Shown: positions 26,616-39,124, counted from the stretch's first letter. The stretch: DNA of 64,000 nucleotides from Nocardioides sp. zg-DK7169 (GCF_013155365.1 NZ_JABJRA010000001.1:186001-250000), one strand, 5' to 3'. The notes: a model not told the origin generated them from the sequence alone. Made by a program: numbers and translations.

Positions 26616-26625
26616 GTGGGCGCTG

Positions 26626-26710
26626 GCCGGGTTGGTGGAATGGCAGACACGGCGCTCTCAAAAAGCGCTGCCCTCTGGGCGTGCGGGTTCGACTCCCGCA
26701 CTCGGCACCA
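26626..26710 (+). tRNA. tRNA-Leu(CAA)
   Basis: 85-nt class II tRNA with encoded CCA. The acceptor GCCGGGT pairs with ACTCGGC (one G-T). The anticodon stem GCGCT/AGCGC encloses loop CTCAAAA, anticodon CAA, reading UUG codons. A long variable arm (GCCC-TCT-GGGC) is characteristic of leucine tRNA, and the T arm is GCGGG-TTCGACT-CCCGC. UUG is a rare leucine codon in such GC-rich genomes. Confidence 0.97.
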
Positions 26711-26734
26711 CAGGCCCGAGAACGACAGGGGCGA

Positions 26735-26780
26735 GAACGACAGGAGGAGCCGCGCACACGCGCGGCTCCTCCTGTCGTTC
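26735..26780. terminator. Terminator of tRNA-Leu, probably also of pyk
   Basis: Perfect 21-bp stem (GAACGACAGGAGGAGCCGCG...) with an ACAC loop, between the plus-strand tRNA and minus-strand pyk. It is preceded by a 13-nt tandem repeat, CGAGAACGACAGG, at 26717 and 26732. Confidence 0.85.
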
Positions 26781-26813
26781 GGGCGCCTGAGCCCTGATGA
26801 CCTGCTGGTCGGC

Positions 26814-28289
26814 TCAGGCGATGCCGCTGGGCGGGTTGCGGTAGGCCCAGGCCGCGCCGTTGCGCGCGTCACCCATCCGGTGGATGCGCAGCGCGTTGGT
26901 CGAGCCGGGAACACCGGGCGGGGCGCCGGCGATGATCACCACGAGGTCGCCCTCCTCGACCCGACCCAGCTCGAGCAGGGTGCGGTCGATGAGCGGCGCC
27001 ATCTCGTCGGTGTGGTTGACCGGGTGGGTCATGAAGGTCTCGACGCCCCAGGTCAGCGCCAGCTGCGAGCGCACCCGCGTCTCCGGGGTGAAGGCCAGCA
27101 GCGGGATGCCCGGGCGCATCCGCGACAGGCGGCGCGCCGAGTCGCCGGTCTGGGTGAACGCGACGAGGTACTTGGCCCCGACCCGCTCGGCGACCTCCAC
27201 GGCCGCCTTCGCGATCACGCCGCCCTTGGTGTGCGGGTCCCAGTCGATGAGCCGGATGACACCGCTGGTGTCGTCGGCCATGGCGTACTGCTCGGTCGCG
27301 ATGATGATGCGCGACATCGTCTCGACGGTGTGCACGGGGTACTCCCCCACGCTGGTCTCGCCGGAGAGCATCACGGCGTCGGCGCCGTCGAGCACCGCGT
27401 TGGCGACGTCGGAGGCCTCCGCACGGGTGGGCGCGGGGTTGCCGATCATCGAGTCGAGCATCTGGGTGGCGACGATGACGGGCTTGGCGTTGAGGCGCGC
27501 CTTCTCGACCACCTGCTTCTGCAGGAACGGCACGTCCTCGAGCGGGCACTCCACGCCGAGGTCGCCGCGCGCGACCATGAAGCCGTCGAAGGCGGTCATG
27601 ATCTCGTCGAGGTTCTCGATGGCCTGGGGCTTCTCGATCTTCGCGATCACCGGGACCCGGATGTCCATCTCGTCCATGACCGCGCGGACGTCGTCGGCGT
27701 CCTTGGCGTCGCGCACGAAGCTCAGCGCGATGAAGTCGACGCCGAGCTCGAGGGCGAAGCGGAGGTCCTCGAGGTCCTTCTCCGACACGGCCGGCACGGA
27801 GACGGCGACGCCGGGCAGGTTGATGCCCTTGTGGTTGCTCACCCGCCCGCCGACCAGCACCTCGGTGTGCACGTCGGTGTCCTCGACCGCGACCACGCGC
27901 AGGCGGACCCGCCCGTCGTCGATCAGGATGGGGTCGCCGGGGGCGACGTCGCCGGGCAGGCCCTTGTACGTCGTCCCGCAGATCTCGGCGTCCCCGGGCA
28001 CGTCACGCGTGGTGATCGTCCAGGACTGGCCGCGACGCAGGTCGACGGGGCCGTCGGCGAAGGTCTCCAGGCGGATCTTGGGGCCCTGGAGGTCGGCGAA
28101 GATGCCGACCCCGTGGCCGCTGGCGTCCGCCGCCTCGCGGACCATCCGGTAGGACTCCGCATGGTCGGCGTGGCTGCCGTGGCTCATGTTCAACCGCGCG
28201 ACATCCATCCCCGCGTAGACCAGCTCACGGATCCGACGGGCCGACGCGGTCGCAGGACCGAGGGTGCAGACGATCTTGGCTCTACGCAC
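26814..28289 (-). CDS. pyk: Pyruvate kinase
   Basis: 491-aa glycolytic enzyme turning phosphoenolpyruvate and ADP into pyruvate and ATP. It contains RLNMSHG (substrate-binding), GVGIFADLQGPKIR, IAKIEKP with the catalytic Lys, ARGDLGVE, and the active-site run TQMLDSMIGNPAPTRAE. The C-terminal allosteric domain ends DARNGAAWAYRNPPSGIA. GTG 28289 (MRRAKIVCTLGPA) is the family-typical start. It ends 34 bp from the tRNA terminator and is separated from gltD by a hairpin, so it is probably its own unit. Confidence 0.97.
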   Translation of the reverse strand: MRRAKIVCTLGPATASARRIRELVYAGMDVARLNMSHGSHADHAESYRMVREAADASGHGVGIFADLQGPKIRLETFADGPVDLRRGQSWTITTRDVPGDAEICGTTYKGLPGDVAPGDPILIDDGRVRLRVVAVEDTDVHTEVLVGGRVSNHKGINLPGVAVSVPAVSEKDLEDLRFALELGVDFIALSFVRDAKDADDVRAVMDEMDIRVPVIAKIEKPQAIENLDEIMTAFDGFMVARGDLGVECPLEDVPFLQKQVVEKARLNAKPVIVATQMLDSMIGNPAPTRAEASDVANAVLDGADAVMLSGETSVGEYPVHTVETMSRIIIATEQYAMADDTSGVIRLIDWDPHTKGGVIAKAAVEVAERVGAKYLVAFTQTGDSARRLSRMRPGIPLLAFTPETRVRSQLALTWGVETFMTHPVNHTDEMAPLIDRTLLELGRVEEGDLVVIIAGAPPGVPGSTNALRIHRMGDARNGAAWAYRNPPSGIA

Positions 28290-28373
28290 ACGCCGAGCCT
28301 ACCGCCCGGGCGCACGGGGCGGCATTCGGCGTGGACCGGTTCCGACGGACGAGCGGGCACGCCGGGGAACGCC

Positions 28374-28411
28374 GGAGGCCGGGCCCCTGCCGCAGCAGGG
28401 ACCCGGCCTCC
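28374..28411 (-). terminator. Terminator downstream of gltD
   Basis: Stem GGAGGCCGGG/CCCGGCCTCC continued by CCCTGC/GCAGGG with a small internal loop and a CGCA loop, 28 bp beyond the gltD stop and before pyk. Confidence 0.8.
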
Positions 28412-28438
28412 ACAGGTGGCCGCGCGGACGCGCGGTCC

Positions 28439-29905
28439 TCAGACGACCAGCGGACGCTCGGTCGGCTTGATGGGCGCCGGCAGCGTGGTGGAGCCGGTGA
28501 GGAAGGTGTCCACCGCCGCGGCCGCGGCGCGGCCCTCGGCGATCGCCCAGACGATGAGCGACTGGCCACGACCCGCGTCGCCGGCCACGAACACGCCGGG
28601 CACCGAGGACATGTAGGACAGGTCGCGCACGACGTTGCCGCGCTCGTCGAGGTCGACGCCGAGCTGCTCGACCAGGCCGGGCTTCTCCGGACCGAGGAAG
28701 CCCATCGCGAACAGCACCAGCTGGGCCGGGATCTCGCGCTCGGTGCCCTCGATCTCGACCAGCTTGCCGGCCTCGAAGCGGACCTCGACCAGGCGCAGCG
28801 CCCGGACGTTGCCGTCCTCGTCGCCGAGGAACTCCTGGGTCGAGACGGAGTAGACCCGCTCGCCACCCTCCTCGTGCGCGGAGGACACCCGGAAGAGCAT
28901 CGGGTAGGTCGGCCACGGCTGGCCCGCGGGACGCTCCTCGGTCGGCTGGGGCATGATCTCCAGCTGGGTGACCGAGCGGGCGCCCTGGCGGATCGAGGTG
29001 CCGAGGCAGTCCGCTCCGGTGTCGCCGCCGCCGATGATCACGACGTCCTTGCCGGTCGCCATGATCTGGCCCTCGACGCTCTCGCCGACGGCCGTGCGGT
29101 TGGCCTGGGGCAGGAACTCCATCGCCTGGTGGATGCCGCCGAGCTCGCGCCCGGGGATCGCCAGGTCGCGCGGGACGGTCGCGCCGATGGCGAGCACGAC
29201 GGCGTCGTAGCGCTGCCGCAGCTGCTCGCCGGTCAGCGTGCCGCCGACGTCGACGCCCGCCCGGAAGACGGTGCCCTCGCGGCGCATCTGATCGATGCGG
29301 CGGTCGAGGTACTGCTTCTCCATCTTGAACTCGGGGATGCCGTAGCGCATCAGCCCGCCGACCTTGTCCGCGCGCTCGTAGACCGCGACGGTGTGCCCGG
29401 CCCGGGTGAGCTGCTGCGCCGCCGCCAGGCCCGCGGGCCCGGAGCCGATGACCGCCACGGTGCGGCCCGAGAGCCACTCCGGCGGCTGCGGGCGCACGTA
29501 GCCGGCGTCCCACGCCTTGTCGGCGATGGTGACCTCGACGTTCTTGATCGTCACCGCCGGCTGGTTGATCCCGAGCACGCACGCGGTCTCGCAGGGCGCC
29601 GGGCACAGCCGGCCGGTGAACTCCGGGAAGTTGTTGGTCGCGTGCAGCCGCTCGCTCGCGCCCTCCCAGTCGTCACGCCAGACCAGGTCGTTCCACTCGG
29701 GGATGATGTTCCCCAGCGGGCAGCCGTTGTGGCAGAACGGGATGCCGCAGTCCATGCAGCGGCCCGCCTGCTCGGTGATGATCGGAAGCAGGGCCCGCCC
29801 GGCGCTTCCCGGGTAGACCTCCTTCCAGTCCTGCACCCGCTCCTCGACGGGGCGGCGCGAGGCCACCTCGCGGGAGGTCTTCAGGAATCCCTTCGGGTCA
29901 GCCAT
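28439..29905 (-). CDS. gltD: Glutamate synthase, small (beta) subunit
   Basis: 488-aa NADPH-binding subunit of glutamate synthase. It delivers electrons to GltB so glutamine plus 2-oxoglutarate give two glutamate. The N-terminal domain holds two Cys clusters, [16 protein letters not shown] and CPAPCETAC, for 4Fe-4S centres. FAD- and NADPH-binding motifs follow: [14 protein letters not shown], and [13 protein letters not shown]. The C-terminal [18 protein letters not shown] closes the FAD site. Start ATG 29905; it overlaps gltB by 8 bp. Reading NADPH as the donor follows the family and was not tested. Confidence 0.97.
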   Translation of the reverse strand: MADPKGFLKTSREVASRRPVEERVQDWKEVYPGSAGRALLPIITEQAGRCMDCGIPFCHNGCPLGNIIPEWNDLVWRDDWEGASERLHATNNFPEFTGRLCPAPCETACVLGINQPAVTIKNVEVTIADKAWDAGYVRPQPPEWLSGRTVAVIGSGPAGLAAAQQLTRAGHTVAVYERADKVGGLMRYGIPEFKMEKQYLDRRIDQMRREGTVFRAGVDVGGTLTGEQLRQRYDAVVLAIGATVPRDLAIPGRELGGIHQAMEFLPQANRTAVGESVEGQIMATGKDVVIIGGGDTGADCLGTSIRQGARSVTQLEIMPQPTEERPAGQPWPTYPMLFRVSSAHEEGGERVYSVSTQEFLGDEDGNVRALRLVEVRFEAGKLVEIEGTEREIPAQLVLFAMGFLGPEKPGLVEQLGVDLDERGNVVRDLSYMSSVPGVFVAGDAGRGQSLIVWAIAEGRAAAAAVDTFLTGSTTLPAPIKPTERPLVV

Positions 29906-32900
29906 GGAGGGCCTCCATCATCGCGTTCGCGGTCTCGTTCTCGTCGAGGCCGGCGGCCTCGGCCTTCGCCTTGGCCTCCAAGACGATGCGGTAGTCGCGC
30001 GGCATGACCTCGGTGAACCGGGTCAGGGCCGCGTCCCAGTCGGCGAGCAGCGCCTCGGCGACCGCGGAACCGGTCTCCTCGGCGTGGCGGCGCACGAGCT
30101 CCTCGAGCTCGAGGGCCGCTGCCCCGGTGACCGGGCCGAGCTCGACGAGCTCGCCGTTCACCCGGCGCTCGTCGAGGTCGAGCACCCAGGCGACACCGCC
30201 GGACATGCCGGCCGCGACGTTGCGCCCGGTCGGACCGAGGACGACCACGCGGCCACCGGTCATGTACTCGCAGGCGTGGTCGCCGACGCCCTCGGTGACC
30301 AGGCGGGCACCGGAGTTGCGCACGGCGAACCGCTCGCCGGCGCCGCCGCGGACGAAGACCTCGCCCGAGGTCGCGCCGTAGGCCAGCGTGTTGCCCGCGA
30401 TGATCTGCTCCTCGGCGCGGAACGACGCGGAGCGGTCCGGACGGATCACGATCCGCCCGCCGGAGAGGCCCTTGCCGACGTAGTCGTTGGCGTCGCCCTC
30501 CAGGCGCAGCGTGATCCCCGGCGGCACGAACGCGCCGAAGGACTGACCGGCCGAGCCGAGGAAGGTGAGGTCGATCGTGCCGTCGGGCAGGCCCTCGCCG
30601 CGGTAGCGCTTGGTGACCTCGTGGCCCAGGATCGTGCCGACCGTGCGGTTGACGTTGCGGATCTGCACCTGGGCGCGGACCGGCTCGCCTCGCTCGAGCG
30701 CCGGCTGGGCCAGCGGGAGCAGCTCGATGACGTCGAGGGACTTCTCCAGCCCGTGGTCCTGGGTGGTGGTGTTGCGCAGCGCCGCGCCCTCGGGGAGCTC
30801 GGGCAGGTGCAGCACCGGGGTCAGGTCCAGGCCCTGCGCCTTCCAGTGGCTCACGGCCTGCTCGACGTCCAGCGCACCGACGCGGCCCACGGCCTCGTCG
30901 AGCGTGCGGAACCCGAGCTCGGCGAGGAGCTCGCGGACCTCCTCGGCGATGTACTCGAAGAAGTTCACGACGTACTCGGCCTTGCCGGAGTAGCGCTCGC
31001 GCAGGACCGGGTTCTGCGTCGCGACGCCCACCGGGCAGGTGTCGAGGTGGCAGACCCGCATCATCACGCAGCCGGAGACCACCAGCGGAGCGGTCGCGAA
31101 GCCGAACTCCTCGGCGCCCAGCAGGGCGGCGATGACGACGTCACGGCCGGTCTTGAGCTGGCCGTCGGCCTGCACCACGATCCGGTCGCGGAGCCCGTTG
31201 AGCAGCAGCGTCTGCTGGGTCTCGGCCAGGCCGAGCTCCCAGGGACCGCCCGCGTGCTTCAGCGAGGTCAGCGGCGAGGCGCCGGTGCCGCCGTCGTGCC
31301 CGGAGATGAGCACCACGTCGGCGTGCGCCTTGGAGACGCCCGTCGCGACCGTGCCGACACCGACCTCGGAGACCAGCTTCACGTGGACGCGGGCCTGCGG
31401 GTTGGCGTTCTTGAGGTCGTGGATCAGCTGCGCCAGGTCCTCGATCGAGTAGATGTCGTGGTGCGGCGGCGGGCTGATCAGGCCCACACCCGGCGTGGAG
31501 TGCCGGGTCTTGGCCACCCACGGGTAGACCTTGTGGCCGGGCAGCTGGCCGCCCTCGCCGGGCTTCGCGCCCTGCGCCATCTTGATCTGGATGTCGTCGG
31601 CGTTGGTGAGGTACTCCGAGGTGACGCCGAAGCGACCCGACGCGACCTGCTTGATCGCGCTGCGGCGCTCGGGGTCGTAGAGACGCTCGGGGTCCTCGCC
31701 GCCCTCACCGGTGTTGGACTTCGCGCCCAGCCGGTTCATCGCGATCGCGAGGGTCTCGTGCGCCTCCTGGGAGATGGAGCCGTAGGACATCGCACCGGTG
31801 GAGAAGCGCTTCACGATCTCCGAGACCGGCTCGACCTCTTCGATCGGGATCGACTGGCGCCCGGTCTCGGCGGCGTCCTTGAACCGGAACAGGCCGCGCA
31901 GCGTCATCAGCCGCTCGGACTGCTCGTCGACGCGGCGGGTGTACTGCTTGAACACGTCGTAGCGTCCGGCGCGCGTGGCGTGCTGGAGGCGGAAGACGGT
32001 CTCCGGGTCGAACAGGTGCGGCTCGCCCTCGCGGCGCCACTGGTACTCGCCGCCGATCGCCAGCTCGCGGTGCGCCGGCGCGATGCCGTTCTTCGGGTAC
32101 GCCGCGGCGTGGCGACGCGCCACCTCCTCGGCGATCGTGTCCAGCTCGATGCCGCCGAGCTTGGAGACGGTGCCGGTGAAGTACTTGTCGACGACCGACT
32201 GCGACAGGCCGACGGCCTCGAAGATCTGCGCACCGGTGTAGGAGGCGACCGTGGAGACGCCCATCTTCGACATCACCTTGGTGACGCCCTTGCCGAGCGC
32301 CTTGACCAGGTTCTTGACCGCGACCTCGGGGTCGGCCTTGACGTAGTGGCCGTCGCGGGCGAGGTCCTCGACCGTCTCCATGGCCAGGTACGGGTTGACC
32401 GCCGCGGCGCCGTAGCCCACGAGCAGGGCCACGTGGTGCACCTCGCGCACATCGCCGGCCTCGATGAGCAGGCCGACCTGGGTGCGGGTCTTCTCGCGGA
32501 CCAGGTGGTGGTGGACCGCGCCGGTGAGCAGCAGCGACGGGATCGGCGCCTTCTCGGCGGTCGAGTGCCGGTCGGAGAGCACGATGATCCGAGCACCGTC
32601 GGCGATCGCCGCGGACACCTCGGCGCAGATCTCCTCGATCCGCGCGGCCATCGCCGCACCGCCGCCCTCCACGTCGTACAGGCCGCGGGAGACGTGGGTG
32701 ATGAAGCCCGGCATGTCCCCGTCGCGGTTGACGTGGCGGATCTTGGCCAGGTCGTCGTTGGAGATGACCGGGAACGGCAGCACGACCTGGCGGCACGACG
32801 CGGGCGTCGGCTCCAGCAGGTTGGACTCCGGGCCGATGGTGCCGTTCAGCGAGGTGACGAGCTCCTCGCGGATGGCGTCCAGCGGCGGGTTCGTGACCTG

Positions 32901-34451
32901 GGCGAAGAGCTGGCTGAAGTAGTCGAACAGCAGCCGCGGCTTCTCGCTGAGCGCCGCGATGGGCGTGTCGGTGCCCATCGAGCCGATCGGCTCGGCGCCG
33001 GTGTTGGCCATCGGCGTGAGCAGGATCCGCAGCTCCTCCTCGGTGTAGCCGAAGACCTGCTGGCGACGGGTGACCGAGGCGTGGGTGTGCACGATGTGCT
33101 CACGCTCGGGGATGTCGTCGAGGTGGATCAGCCCGGCGTGCAGCCACTCGTCGTAGGGGTGCTCGGCGGCGAGGGCGGACTTGATCTCCTCGTCCTCGAC
33201 GATCCGGTGCTCCTCGGTGTCGACGAGGAACATCTTGCCCGGCTGGAGGCGGCCCTTGCGCACCACCTTGGCGGGGTCGATGTCCAGGACGCCGACCTCG
33301 GAGGCCAGCACGACGAGGCCGTCGTCGGTGACCCAGTAGCGCGAGGGGCGCAGGCCGTTGCGGTCCAGCACGGCGCCGATCTGGGTGCCGTCGGTGAACA
33401 CGACGCAGGCGGGGCCGTCCCACGGCTCCATCATCGTGGAGTGGAACTCATAGAACGCCCGGCGGCGGGCGTCCATCTCGGTGTGGTTCTCCCACGCCTC
33501 GGGGATCATCATCAGCACCGAGTGCGGCAGCGAGCGGCCACCGAGGTGGAGCAGCTCGAGCACCTCGTCGAAGGACGCGGAGTCCGAGGCGCCGGGCGTG
33601 CAGATCGGGTAGAGCCGCTCGAGGTCGCCCGGGATCAGGTCGGAGGCGAGCAGCGCCTCGCGGGCCCGCATCCAGTTGCGGTTGCCCATGACGGTGTTGA
33701 TCTCACCGTTGTGGGCGATGAACCGGAACGGGTGCGACAGCGGCCAGCTCGGGAAGGTGTTGGTCGAGAAGCGCGAGTGGACCACGGCGACGGCCGAGGC
33801 CATCCGCTCGTCGCGCAGGTCCGGGAAGACCTCGTCGAGCTGGACCGGGGTCAGCATGCCCTTGTAGACCAGGGTGCGCGAGGACAGCGACGGGAAGTAG
33901 ACGTCCGTCTCGCGCTCGGCACGCTTGCGCAGGCAGAACGCCAGGCGCTCCAGGCCCAGGCCGCTCAGGCGCGCGCCACGGGCGGCGACGAAGAGCTGGG
34001 AGAACGTCGGCATGACCGCGCGGGCGGTGGAGCCGAGCGAGCTCGGGTCGACCGGCACCTCGCGCCAGCCGAGGACCTCGAGGCCCTCCTCCTCCGCGAT
34101 CGCCTCGACGAGGGTGCGCGTCTTGGCGACGTGCTCCTCCTCGCCGGGCAGGAACGCGGTGCCCACGGCGTACTGGCCGGCGGCGGGCAGCTCGATGCCG
34201 AGGTCGCCGGTCACGGCGCGCAGGAACGCGTCCGGGACCTGGATCAGGATGCCCGCGCCGTCGCCGGAGTTCGGCTCGGCACCGGCAGCGCCGCGGTGGT
34301 CGAGGTTGAGCAGTGCGGTGACGCCCTGCTGAACGATCTTGTGGCTCGCCTCCCCGGTCAGGGTCGCCACGAATGCCACACCACAGGCGTCGTGCTCGTT
34401 GGTGGGGTCGTACAGCCCTTGGGGCGGCGGGAACGCGTGCTGATAGGGCAC
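29898..34451 (-). CDS. gltB: Glutamate synthase, large (alpha) subunit
   Basis: 1517-aa subunit. The N-terminal class II amidotransferase has DACGV with Cys23 expected as the mature N-terminus, so a 22-residue propeptide. The central and FMN-binding synthase domain shows [17 protein letters not shown] and HDGGTGASP. The cluster motif [15 protein letters not shown] binds a 3Fe-4S centre. The C-terminal glutamate-synthase beta-helix has [11 protein letters not shown]. Start GTG 34451 is supported by GGAGG 5 nt upstream. It is transcribed with gltD and is the largest gene in the window. Confidence 0.97.
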   Translation of the reverse strand: MPYQHAFPPPQGLYDPTNEHDACGVAFVATLTGEASHKIVQQGVTALLNLDHRGAAGAEPNSGDGAGILIQVPDAFLRAVTGDLGIELPAAGQYAVGTAFLPGEEEHVAKTRTLVEAIAEEEGLEVLGWREVPVDPSSLGSTARAVMPTFSQLFVAARGARLSGLGLERLAFCLRKRAERETDVYFPSLSSRTLVYKGMLTPVQLDEVFPDLRDERMASAVAVVHSRFSTNTFPSWPLSHPFRFIAHNGEINTVMGNRNWMRAREALLASDLIPGDLERLYPICTPGASDSASFDEVLELLHLGGRSLPHSVLMMIPEAWENHTEMDARRRAFYEFHSTMMEPWDGPACVVFTDGTQIGAVLDRNGLRPSRYWVTDDGLVVLASEVGVLDIDPAKVVRKGRLQPGKMFLVDTEEHRIVEDEEIKSALAAEHPYDEWLHAGLIHLDDIPEREHIVHTHASVTRRQQVFGYTEEELRILLTPMANTGAEPIGSMGTDTPIAALSEKPRLLFDYFSQLFAQVTNPPLDAIREELVTSLNGTIGPESNLLEPTPASCRQVVLPFPVISNDDLAKIRHVNRDGDMPGFITHVSRGLYDVEGGGAAMAARIEEICAEVSAAIADGARIIVLSDRHSTAEKAPIPSLLLTGAVHHHLVREKTRTQVGLLIEAGDVREVHHVALLVGYGAAAVNPYLAMETVEDLARDGHYVKADPEVAVKNLVKALGKGVTKVMSKMGVSTVASYTGAQIFEAVGLSQSVVDKYFTGTVSKLGGIELDTIAEEVARRHAAAYPKNGIAPAHRELAIGGEYQWRREGEPHLFDPETVFRLQHATRAGRYDVFKQYTRRVDEQSERLMTLRGLFRFKDAAETGRQSIPIEEVEPVSEIVKRFSTGAMSYGSISQEAHETLAIAMNRLGAKSNTGEGGEDPERLYDPERRSAIKQVASGRFGVTSEYLTNADDIQIKMAQGAKPGEGGQLPGHKVYPWVAKTRHSTPGVGLISPPPHHDIYSIEDLAQLIHDLKNANPQARVHVKLVSEVGVGTVATGVSKAHADVVLISGHDGGTGASPLTSLKHAGGPWELGLAETQQTLLLNGLRDRIVVQADGQLKTGRDVVIAALLGAEEFGFATAPLVVSGCVMMRVCHLDTCPVGVATQNPVLRERYSGKAEYVVNFFEYIAEEVRELLAELGFRTLDEAVGRVGALDVEQAVSHWKAQGLDLTPVLHLPELPEGAALRNTTTQDHGLEKSLDVIELLPLAQPALERGEPVRAQVQIRNVNRTVGTILGHEVTKRYRGEGLPDGTIDLTFLGSAGQSFGAFVPPGITLRLEGDANDYVGKGLSGGRIVIRPDRSASFRAEEQIIAGNTLAYGATSGEVFVRGGAGERFAVRNSGARLVTEGVGDHACEYMTGGRVVVLGPTGRNVAAGMSGGVAWVLDLDERRVNGELVELGPVTGAAALELEELVRRHAEETGSAVAEALLADWDAALTRFTEVMPRDYRIVLEAKAKAEAAGLDENETANAMMEALHG

Positions 34452-34623
34452 GGGATCCTCCCGTCGTCGTCGGTGCCTGCATGACGACCGGCGGGGCCGG
34501 GAGCGCGCACGACAGGCAGATCGGCAGAAGCATGAAGAGCTTGGGACAGCACTGGCCCACGCGCGAAGGAAAAGATTACCAGCAAGTCACGGGCAGGAGT
34601 CGACCGTGTTCAGTGGCTCCCGT
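34452..34623 (-). promoter_or_regulatory. gltB upstream region
   Basis: 172 bp between gltB and the lgt terminator, less GC-rich than its surroundings around 34560-34580 (a T-rich stretch on the minus strand). It should hold the gltBD promoter, but no convincing -35/-10 pair could be assigned and no known riboswitch fold was recognised. Confidence 0.25.
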
Positions 34624-34669
34624 CACGAGCGGTCCGGACCGGCGCGTGGCCGGGCCCGGACCGCTCGTG
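34624..34669 (-). terminator. Terminator of the trp-sco-lgt transcript
   Basis: 14-bp perfect stem CACGAGCGGTCCGG/CCGGACCGCTCGTG with an 18-nt loop, 38 bp downstream of the lgt stop. Confidence 0.75.
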
Positions 34670-34707
34670 GCGGACGAGGTCCTCGGCGCCCCGGAGGGGC
34701 GACGGAC

Positions 34708-35622
34708 TCAGGCGGAGGGGGCGTCGTCGACCGGGGCCGGCTCACGGGTGCGGACCTGCTCCTCGCGGCCGGGGTGGCGGCGCGCGCTGACGACGAAGTA
34801 GACCGCGGCGGCGAGGAACAGCACGATCGAGGTCCACACGTTGAAGCGCAGGCCGAGGACGTCGTCGAGCTCGACGGAGTCGATGCGCAGCATCTCGATC
34901 CAGCCCCGCCCGGCGGTGTAGGCCATCACGTAGAGGGCCAGGACCCGGCCGTGGCCCAGGCGCAGGCGCCGGTCCAGCCAGATCACCAGGGCGAACGCGG
35001 CGAGGTTCCACAGGCTCTCGTAGAGGAACGTCGGGTGGAACGTCGTGCCCGGCGGGTAGCCGGCGTTGACGGCGGTGGTGTCGCTGACCGAGAGCGCCCA
35101 GGGCAGGTCGGTGGGCTTGCCGAAGAGCTCCTGGTTGAACCAGTTGCCCCAGCGTCCGATCGCCTGCGCCACCAGGACGCCGGGGGCGAGCGCGTCGAGC
35201 AGCGGGACGAGCCGGATGCCCATCACCCGGGCCCCGATCGCGAGGCCGAGGACGCCGCCGGCGATCCCGCCCCAGACGCCGAGCCCGCCCTGCCACACGT
35301 AGAGCGCGGACCAGGGGTTCTCCCCCTCGCCGAAGTACAGGCTGTGGTCGGTGGCCACGTGGTAGAGCCGGGCACCGACCAGGCCGAAGGGCACCGCCCA
35401 GATCGCGAGGTCCTGGACCTCGCCGGGGCGTCCGCCCCGGGCGACCCAGCGGCGCTCACCGATCCAGATCGCGGCGACGATGCCGAGGATGATCGCGATC
35501 GCGTAGCCCCGGATCGGCACCGGTCCGAGGTGCCACACCCCGTTGTCGGGGCTCGGGATCGCCCACAGGGTCGGCGCGTGCGCGGTCACGGTCGGGGCGA
35601 GGCCCGCCAGGTGCTCGATCAC
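34708..35622 (-). CDS. lgt: Prolipoprotein diacylglyceryl transferase
   Basis: 304-aa multi-helix inner-membrane enzyme that transfers diacylglycerol from phosphatidylglycerol to the lipobox Cys of prolipoproteins. The family signature appears as GRWGNWFNQELFG (residues about 152-164), and the R-x-Y-H-V segment VGARLYHV and the H of HPTFLYESLWN are also conserved. The C-terminal tail is hydrophilic (REPAPVDDAPSA). It overlaps the SCO1-like gene by 4 bp (GTGA). Clients in this window include the livK and SCO1-like products. Confidence 0.96.
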   Translation of the reverse strand: MIEHLAGLAPTVTAHAPTLWAIPSPDNGVWHLGPVPIRGYAIAIILGIVAAIWIGERRWVARGGRPGEVQDLAIWAVPFGLVGARLYHVATDHSLYFGEGENPWSALYVWQGGLGVWGGIAGGVLGLAIGARVMGIRLVPLLDALAPGVLVAQAIGRWGNWFNQELFGKPTDLPWALSVSDTTAVNAGYPPGTTFHPTFLYESLWNLAAFALVIWLDRRLRLGHGRVLALYVMAYTAGRGWIEMLRIDSVELDDVLGLRFNVWTSIVLFLAAAVYFVVSARRHPGREEQVRTREPAPVDDAPSA

Positions 35623-36239
35623 TGGTCTCCCACAAGCAGCTCGATGTCGTGGGCGTAGTCCGCCGACGAGGTGTCCTGACCCCAGTACATCGGGGCCTGG
35701 CCGTCCTGGTCCACCGCGATCACCTGGGCGCCGTGACTGCCCAGGTCGTAGCCGCCGGACGCGAGCTCCTCGGCGCCGGCGACGAAGACCCCGACGGACT
35801 CGGCGAGCGCGCCGATGTCCTCGAGCTCCCCGGTGACGCCGACGAAGTCCTCGTCGAAGCGGTCGAGGTAGCGGCGCAGCGTCTCGGCGTCGTCGCGCGA
35901 GGGGTCGGTGGTCACGAAGACCACCTGGACCTGCTCGCGGTCCTCCTCGTCGAGGCGGGTGAGCGCCGAGGTGATCGTGGACATCACCGCGGGGCAGACG
36001 TCCGGGCAGCGGGTGTAGCCGAAGAAGACCAGCGTGAGCGGGTCCTCGGTGTCCTGGGCGAGGCTGAACGGGCGGCCGTCGGTGTCGGTCAGCGTGGTGG
36101 CCGCGACGTCGAACGGCGGCTCCACCGCGGTGCCGGTGGGCTCCCCGGCCGGGGCGGCCTCGCTGCCGCAGGAGGTGAGCACGAGGAGTGCCGCGGCGAC
36201 CGCGGCTGCGGCACCTCGGAGGGTCCTGGTCCTACGCAC
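35619..36239 (-). CDS. SCO1/SenC-family lipoprotein
   Basis: 206-aa thioredoxin-like copper protein. A lipoprotein signal ends LTSC (lipobox), followed by GSE. The copper site is CPDVC near residue 80, with the third ligand His in GSHGAQVIAVD. SCO1 proteins deliver copper to the CuA site of cytochrome c oxidase. GTG 36239 starts inside the trpA stop region (8-bp overlap), so it is translationally coupled to trpA. It has no direct link to Trp synthesis, and the co-transcription is a layout feature. Confidence 0.9.
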   Translation of the reverse strand: MRRTRTLRGAAAAVAAALLVLTSCGSEAAPAGEPTGTAVEPPFDVAATTLTDTDGRPFSLAQDTEDPLTLVFFGYTRCPDVCPAVMSTITSALTRLDEEDREQVQVVFVTTDPSRDDAETLRRYLDRFDEDFVGVTGELEDIGALAESVGVFVAGAEELASGGYDLGSHGAQVIAVDQDGQAPMYWGQDTSSADYAHDIELLVGDQ

Positions 36240-37043
36240 CCCGGCGCACTCCCTCCGCCAGCTCCTCGACGAGCGCGCCCAGGGCCCGCAGGCCGGCCGC
36301 CCGGTCGTCGGGGTGGTCGAGCAGGGCGCGCACGAACGCCGAGCCCACGATGACGCCGTCGGCGTAGGAGGCGACCTCGGCGGCCTGGTCGCCGGTGCTG
36401 ACGCCGAGGCCCACGCCGACCGGCAGGCCGGTGCCCTGGGCCTCGATCGCCGCCTTGGTGCGGGCGACCAGCGGCCCGGCGAGGTCGCTGGTGGTGCTGC
36501 GGGCGCCGGTCACGCCCATCACGGCGGTGGCGTAGACGAAGCCGCGGCAGGCGGCGGTCGTCATCGCGACCCGGTCCTCGGTGGAGGACGGCGCGACCAG
36601 GAAGACCTTGTCGAGGTCGTGGGCGTCGGCGGCGGCGATCCACTCCGGCGCGAAGTCCGGCGTGAGGTCGGGGGTGATCAGGCCCGCTCCCCCGGCGGAG
36701 GACAGGTCGGCGGCGAACCGCTCGACGCCGTACGCCTCGACCGGGTTCCAGTAGGTCATCACCAGCGTGGGGGTGCCGGTCGCGGCGACCGCCTCGACGG
36801 TGCGCAGCACGTCGGCGGTGCGGCAGCCGTTCTCCAGCGCCTGCAGCGCGGCGGCCTGGATCGTGGGGCCGTCCATCACCGGGTCGGTGTAGGGCAGGCC
36901 GATCTCGATGACGTCGCAGCCGGAGTCGACCATCACCTTGATCGCGTCGATGCCGCCGGGGACGTCGGGGAACCCGGCGGGCAGGTAGCCGACCAGCGCG
37001 GCGCGGCCCTCGCCGCGGGCCTTGTCGAAGGTGGGGCGGGTGC

Positions 37044-37047
<4 letters not shown>
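36232..37047 (-). CDS. trpA: Tryptophan synthase alpha subunit
   Basis: 271-aa TIM-barrel enzyme splitting indole-3-glycerol phosphate to indole, passed to TrpB. It contains [17 protein letters not shown], with catalytic Glu and Asp residues, and the phosphate-binding GVGLGVSTG segment. The start GTG 37047 overlaps the trpB stop by 4 bp (GTGA). It is about as long as the family norm (265-270 aa). Confidence 0.96.
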
Positions 37048-38308
<1,261 letters not shown>

Positions 38309-38312
<4 letters not shown>

Positions 38313-39124
38313 CGGTTGCCTCCCGGGGCAGTGATGTGGTCGCCGGCCCGCAGGCCGGTCATGGCGGCGACGGCCGCGCGCGGGTCGCCGTCCTTGACGA
38401 GTGCCTCGCCCACGAGGACGGCGCGAGCGCCGGCGTCGACGAACTGCTGCACGTCGGAGACGCCGAAGACGCCGGACTCGGCGACCTTGACCCGGTCGTC
38501 CGGGATCAGGGGCGCGAGCCGGGCGAAGGTGTCGTTGTCGACCTCGAGGGTCTTGAGGTTGCGGTTGTTGACGCCGACGAGCTCGGCGCCCAGGGCGACC
38601 GCGCGCTCGGTCTCGGCCTCGTCGTGGACCTCGATGAGCGGGGTCAGCCCGAGCTCACGGGCCTCGTCGTGGAGCCGGCGCAGGGTGTCGTCGTCGAGCG
38701 CGCCGACGATCAGCAGCGCGAGGTCGGCGCCGGCCGCGCGGGCCTCCACGAGCTGGTAGCTGGTGACGATGAAGTCCTTGCGCAGCACCGGGACGTCCAC
38801 GGCGGCGCGCACCGCCTCCAGGTCGGCCAGGCTGCCGGAGAAGCGGCGCTGCTCGGTGAGCACGCTGATCGCGGCGGCCCCGCCGGCGGCGTACTCGCGG
38901 GCCAGCGAGGCGGGGTCGGCGATCTCGGCGAGGTGGCCCTTGCTGGGGCTGCTGCGCTTGACCTCCGCGATCACCGAGCTCTCGGCGGCGCGCAGGCGGG
39001 GCATCGGGTCCAGAGGCGCGTCCACGTCGGCCAGTGCGGCCCGGACGTCGGCGAGCGGGCGGAGCGCCTCGCGCGCGGCGAGGTCCTCGCGCACGCCGGC
39101 GATGATCTGCTCGAGCACCGTCAT
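38309..39124 (-). CDS. trpC: Indole-3-glycerol phosphate synthase
   Basis: 271-aa TIM barrel that closes the indole ring. It shows the conserved [12 protein letters not shown] near the N-terminus with catalytic Lys, [12 protein letters not shown] with Lys, and [16 protein letters not shown] 39124 has GGAGG upstream, so a longer reading frame is rejected. It is the first gene of trpCBA. No trpF is fused or adjacent, and no trpE or trpD is in the window. Confidence 0.96.

Noticed and set aside
29904..34484. A 1526-residue plus-strand frame opposite gltB
   Set aside because: It is a mirror frame of a well-supported gene, full of Val/Leu/Asp/Arg runs caused by GC-rich codons, with no domain.
34452..34707. 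Riboswitch before gltB or lgt
   Set aside because: No recognised aptamer fold; the only strong structure is the hairpin at 34624-34669.
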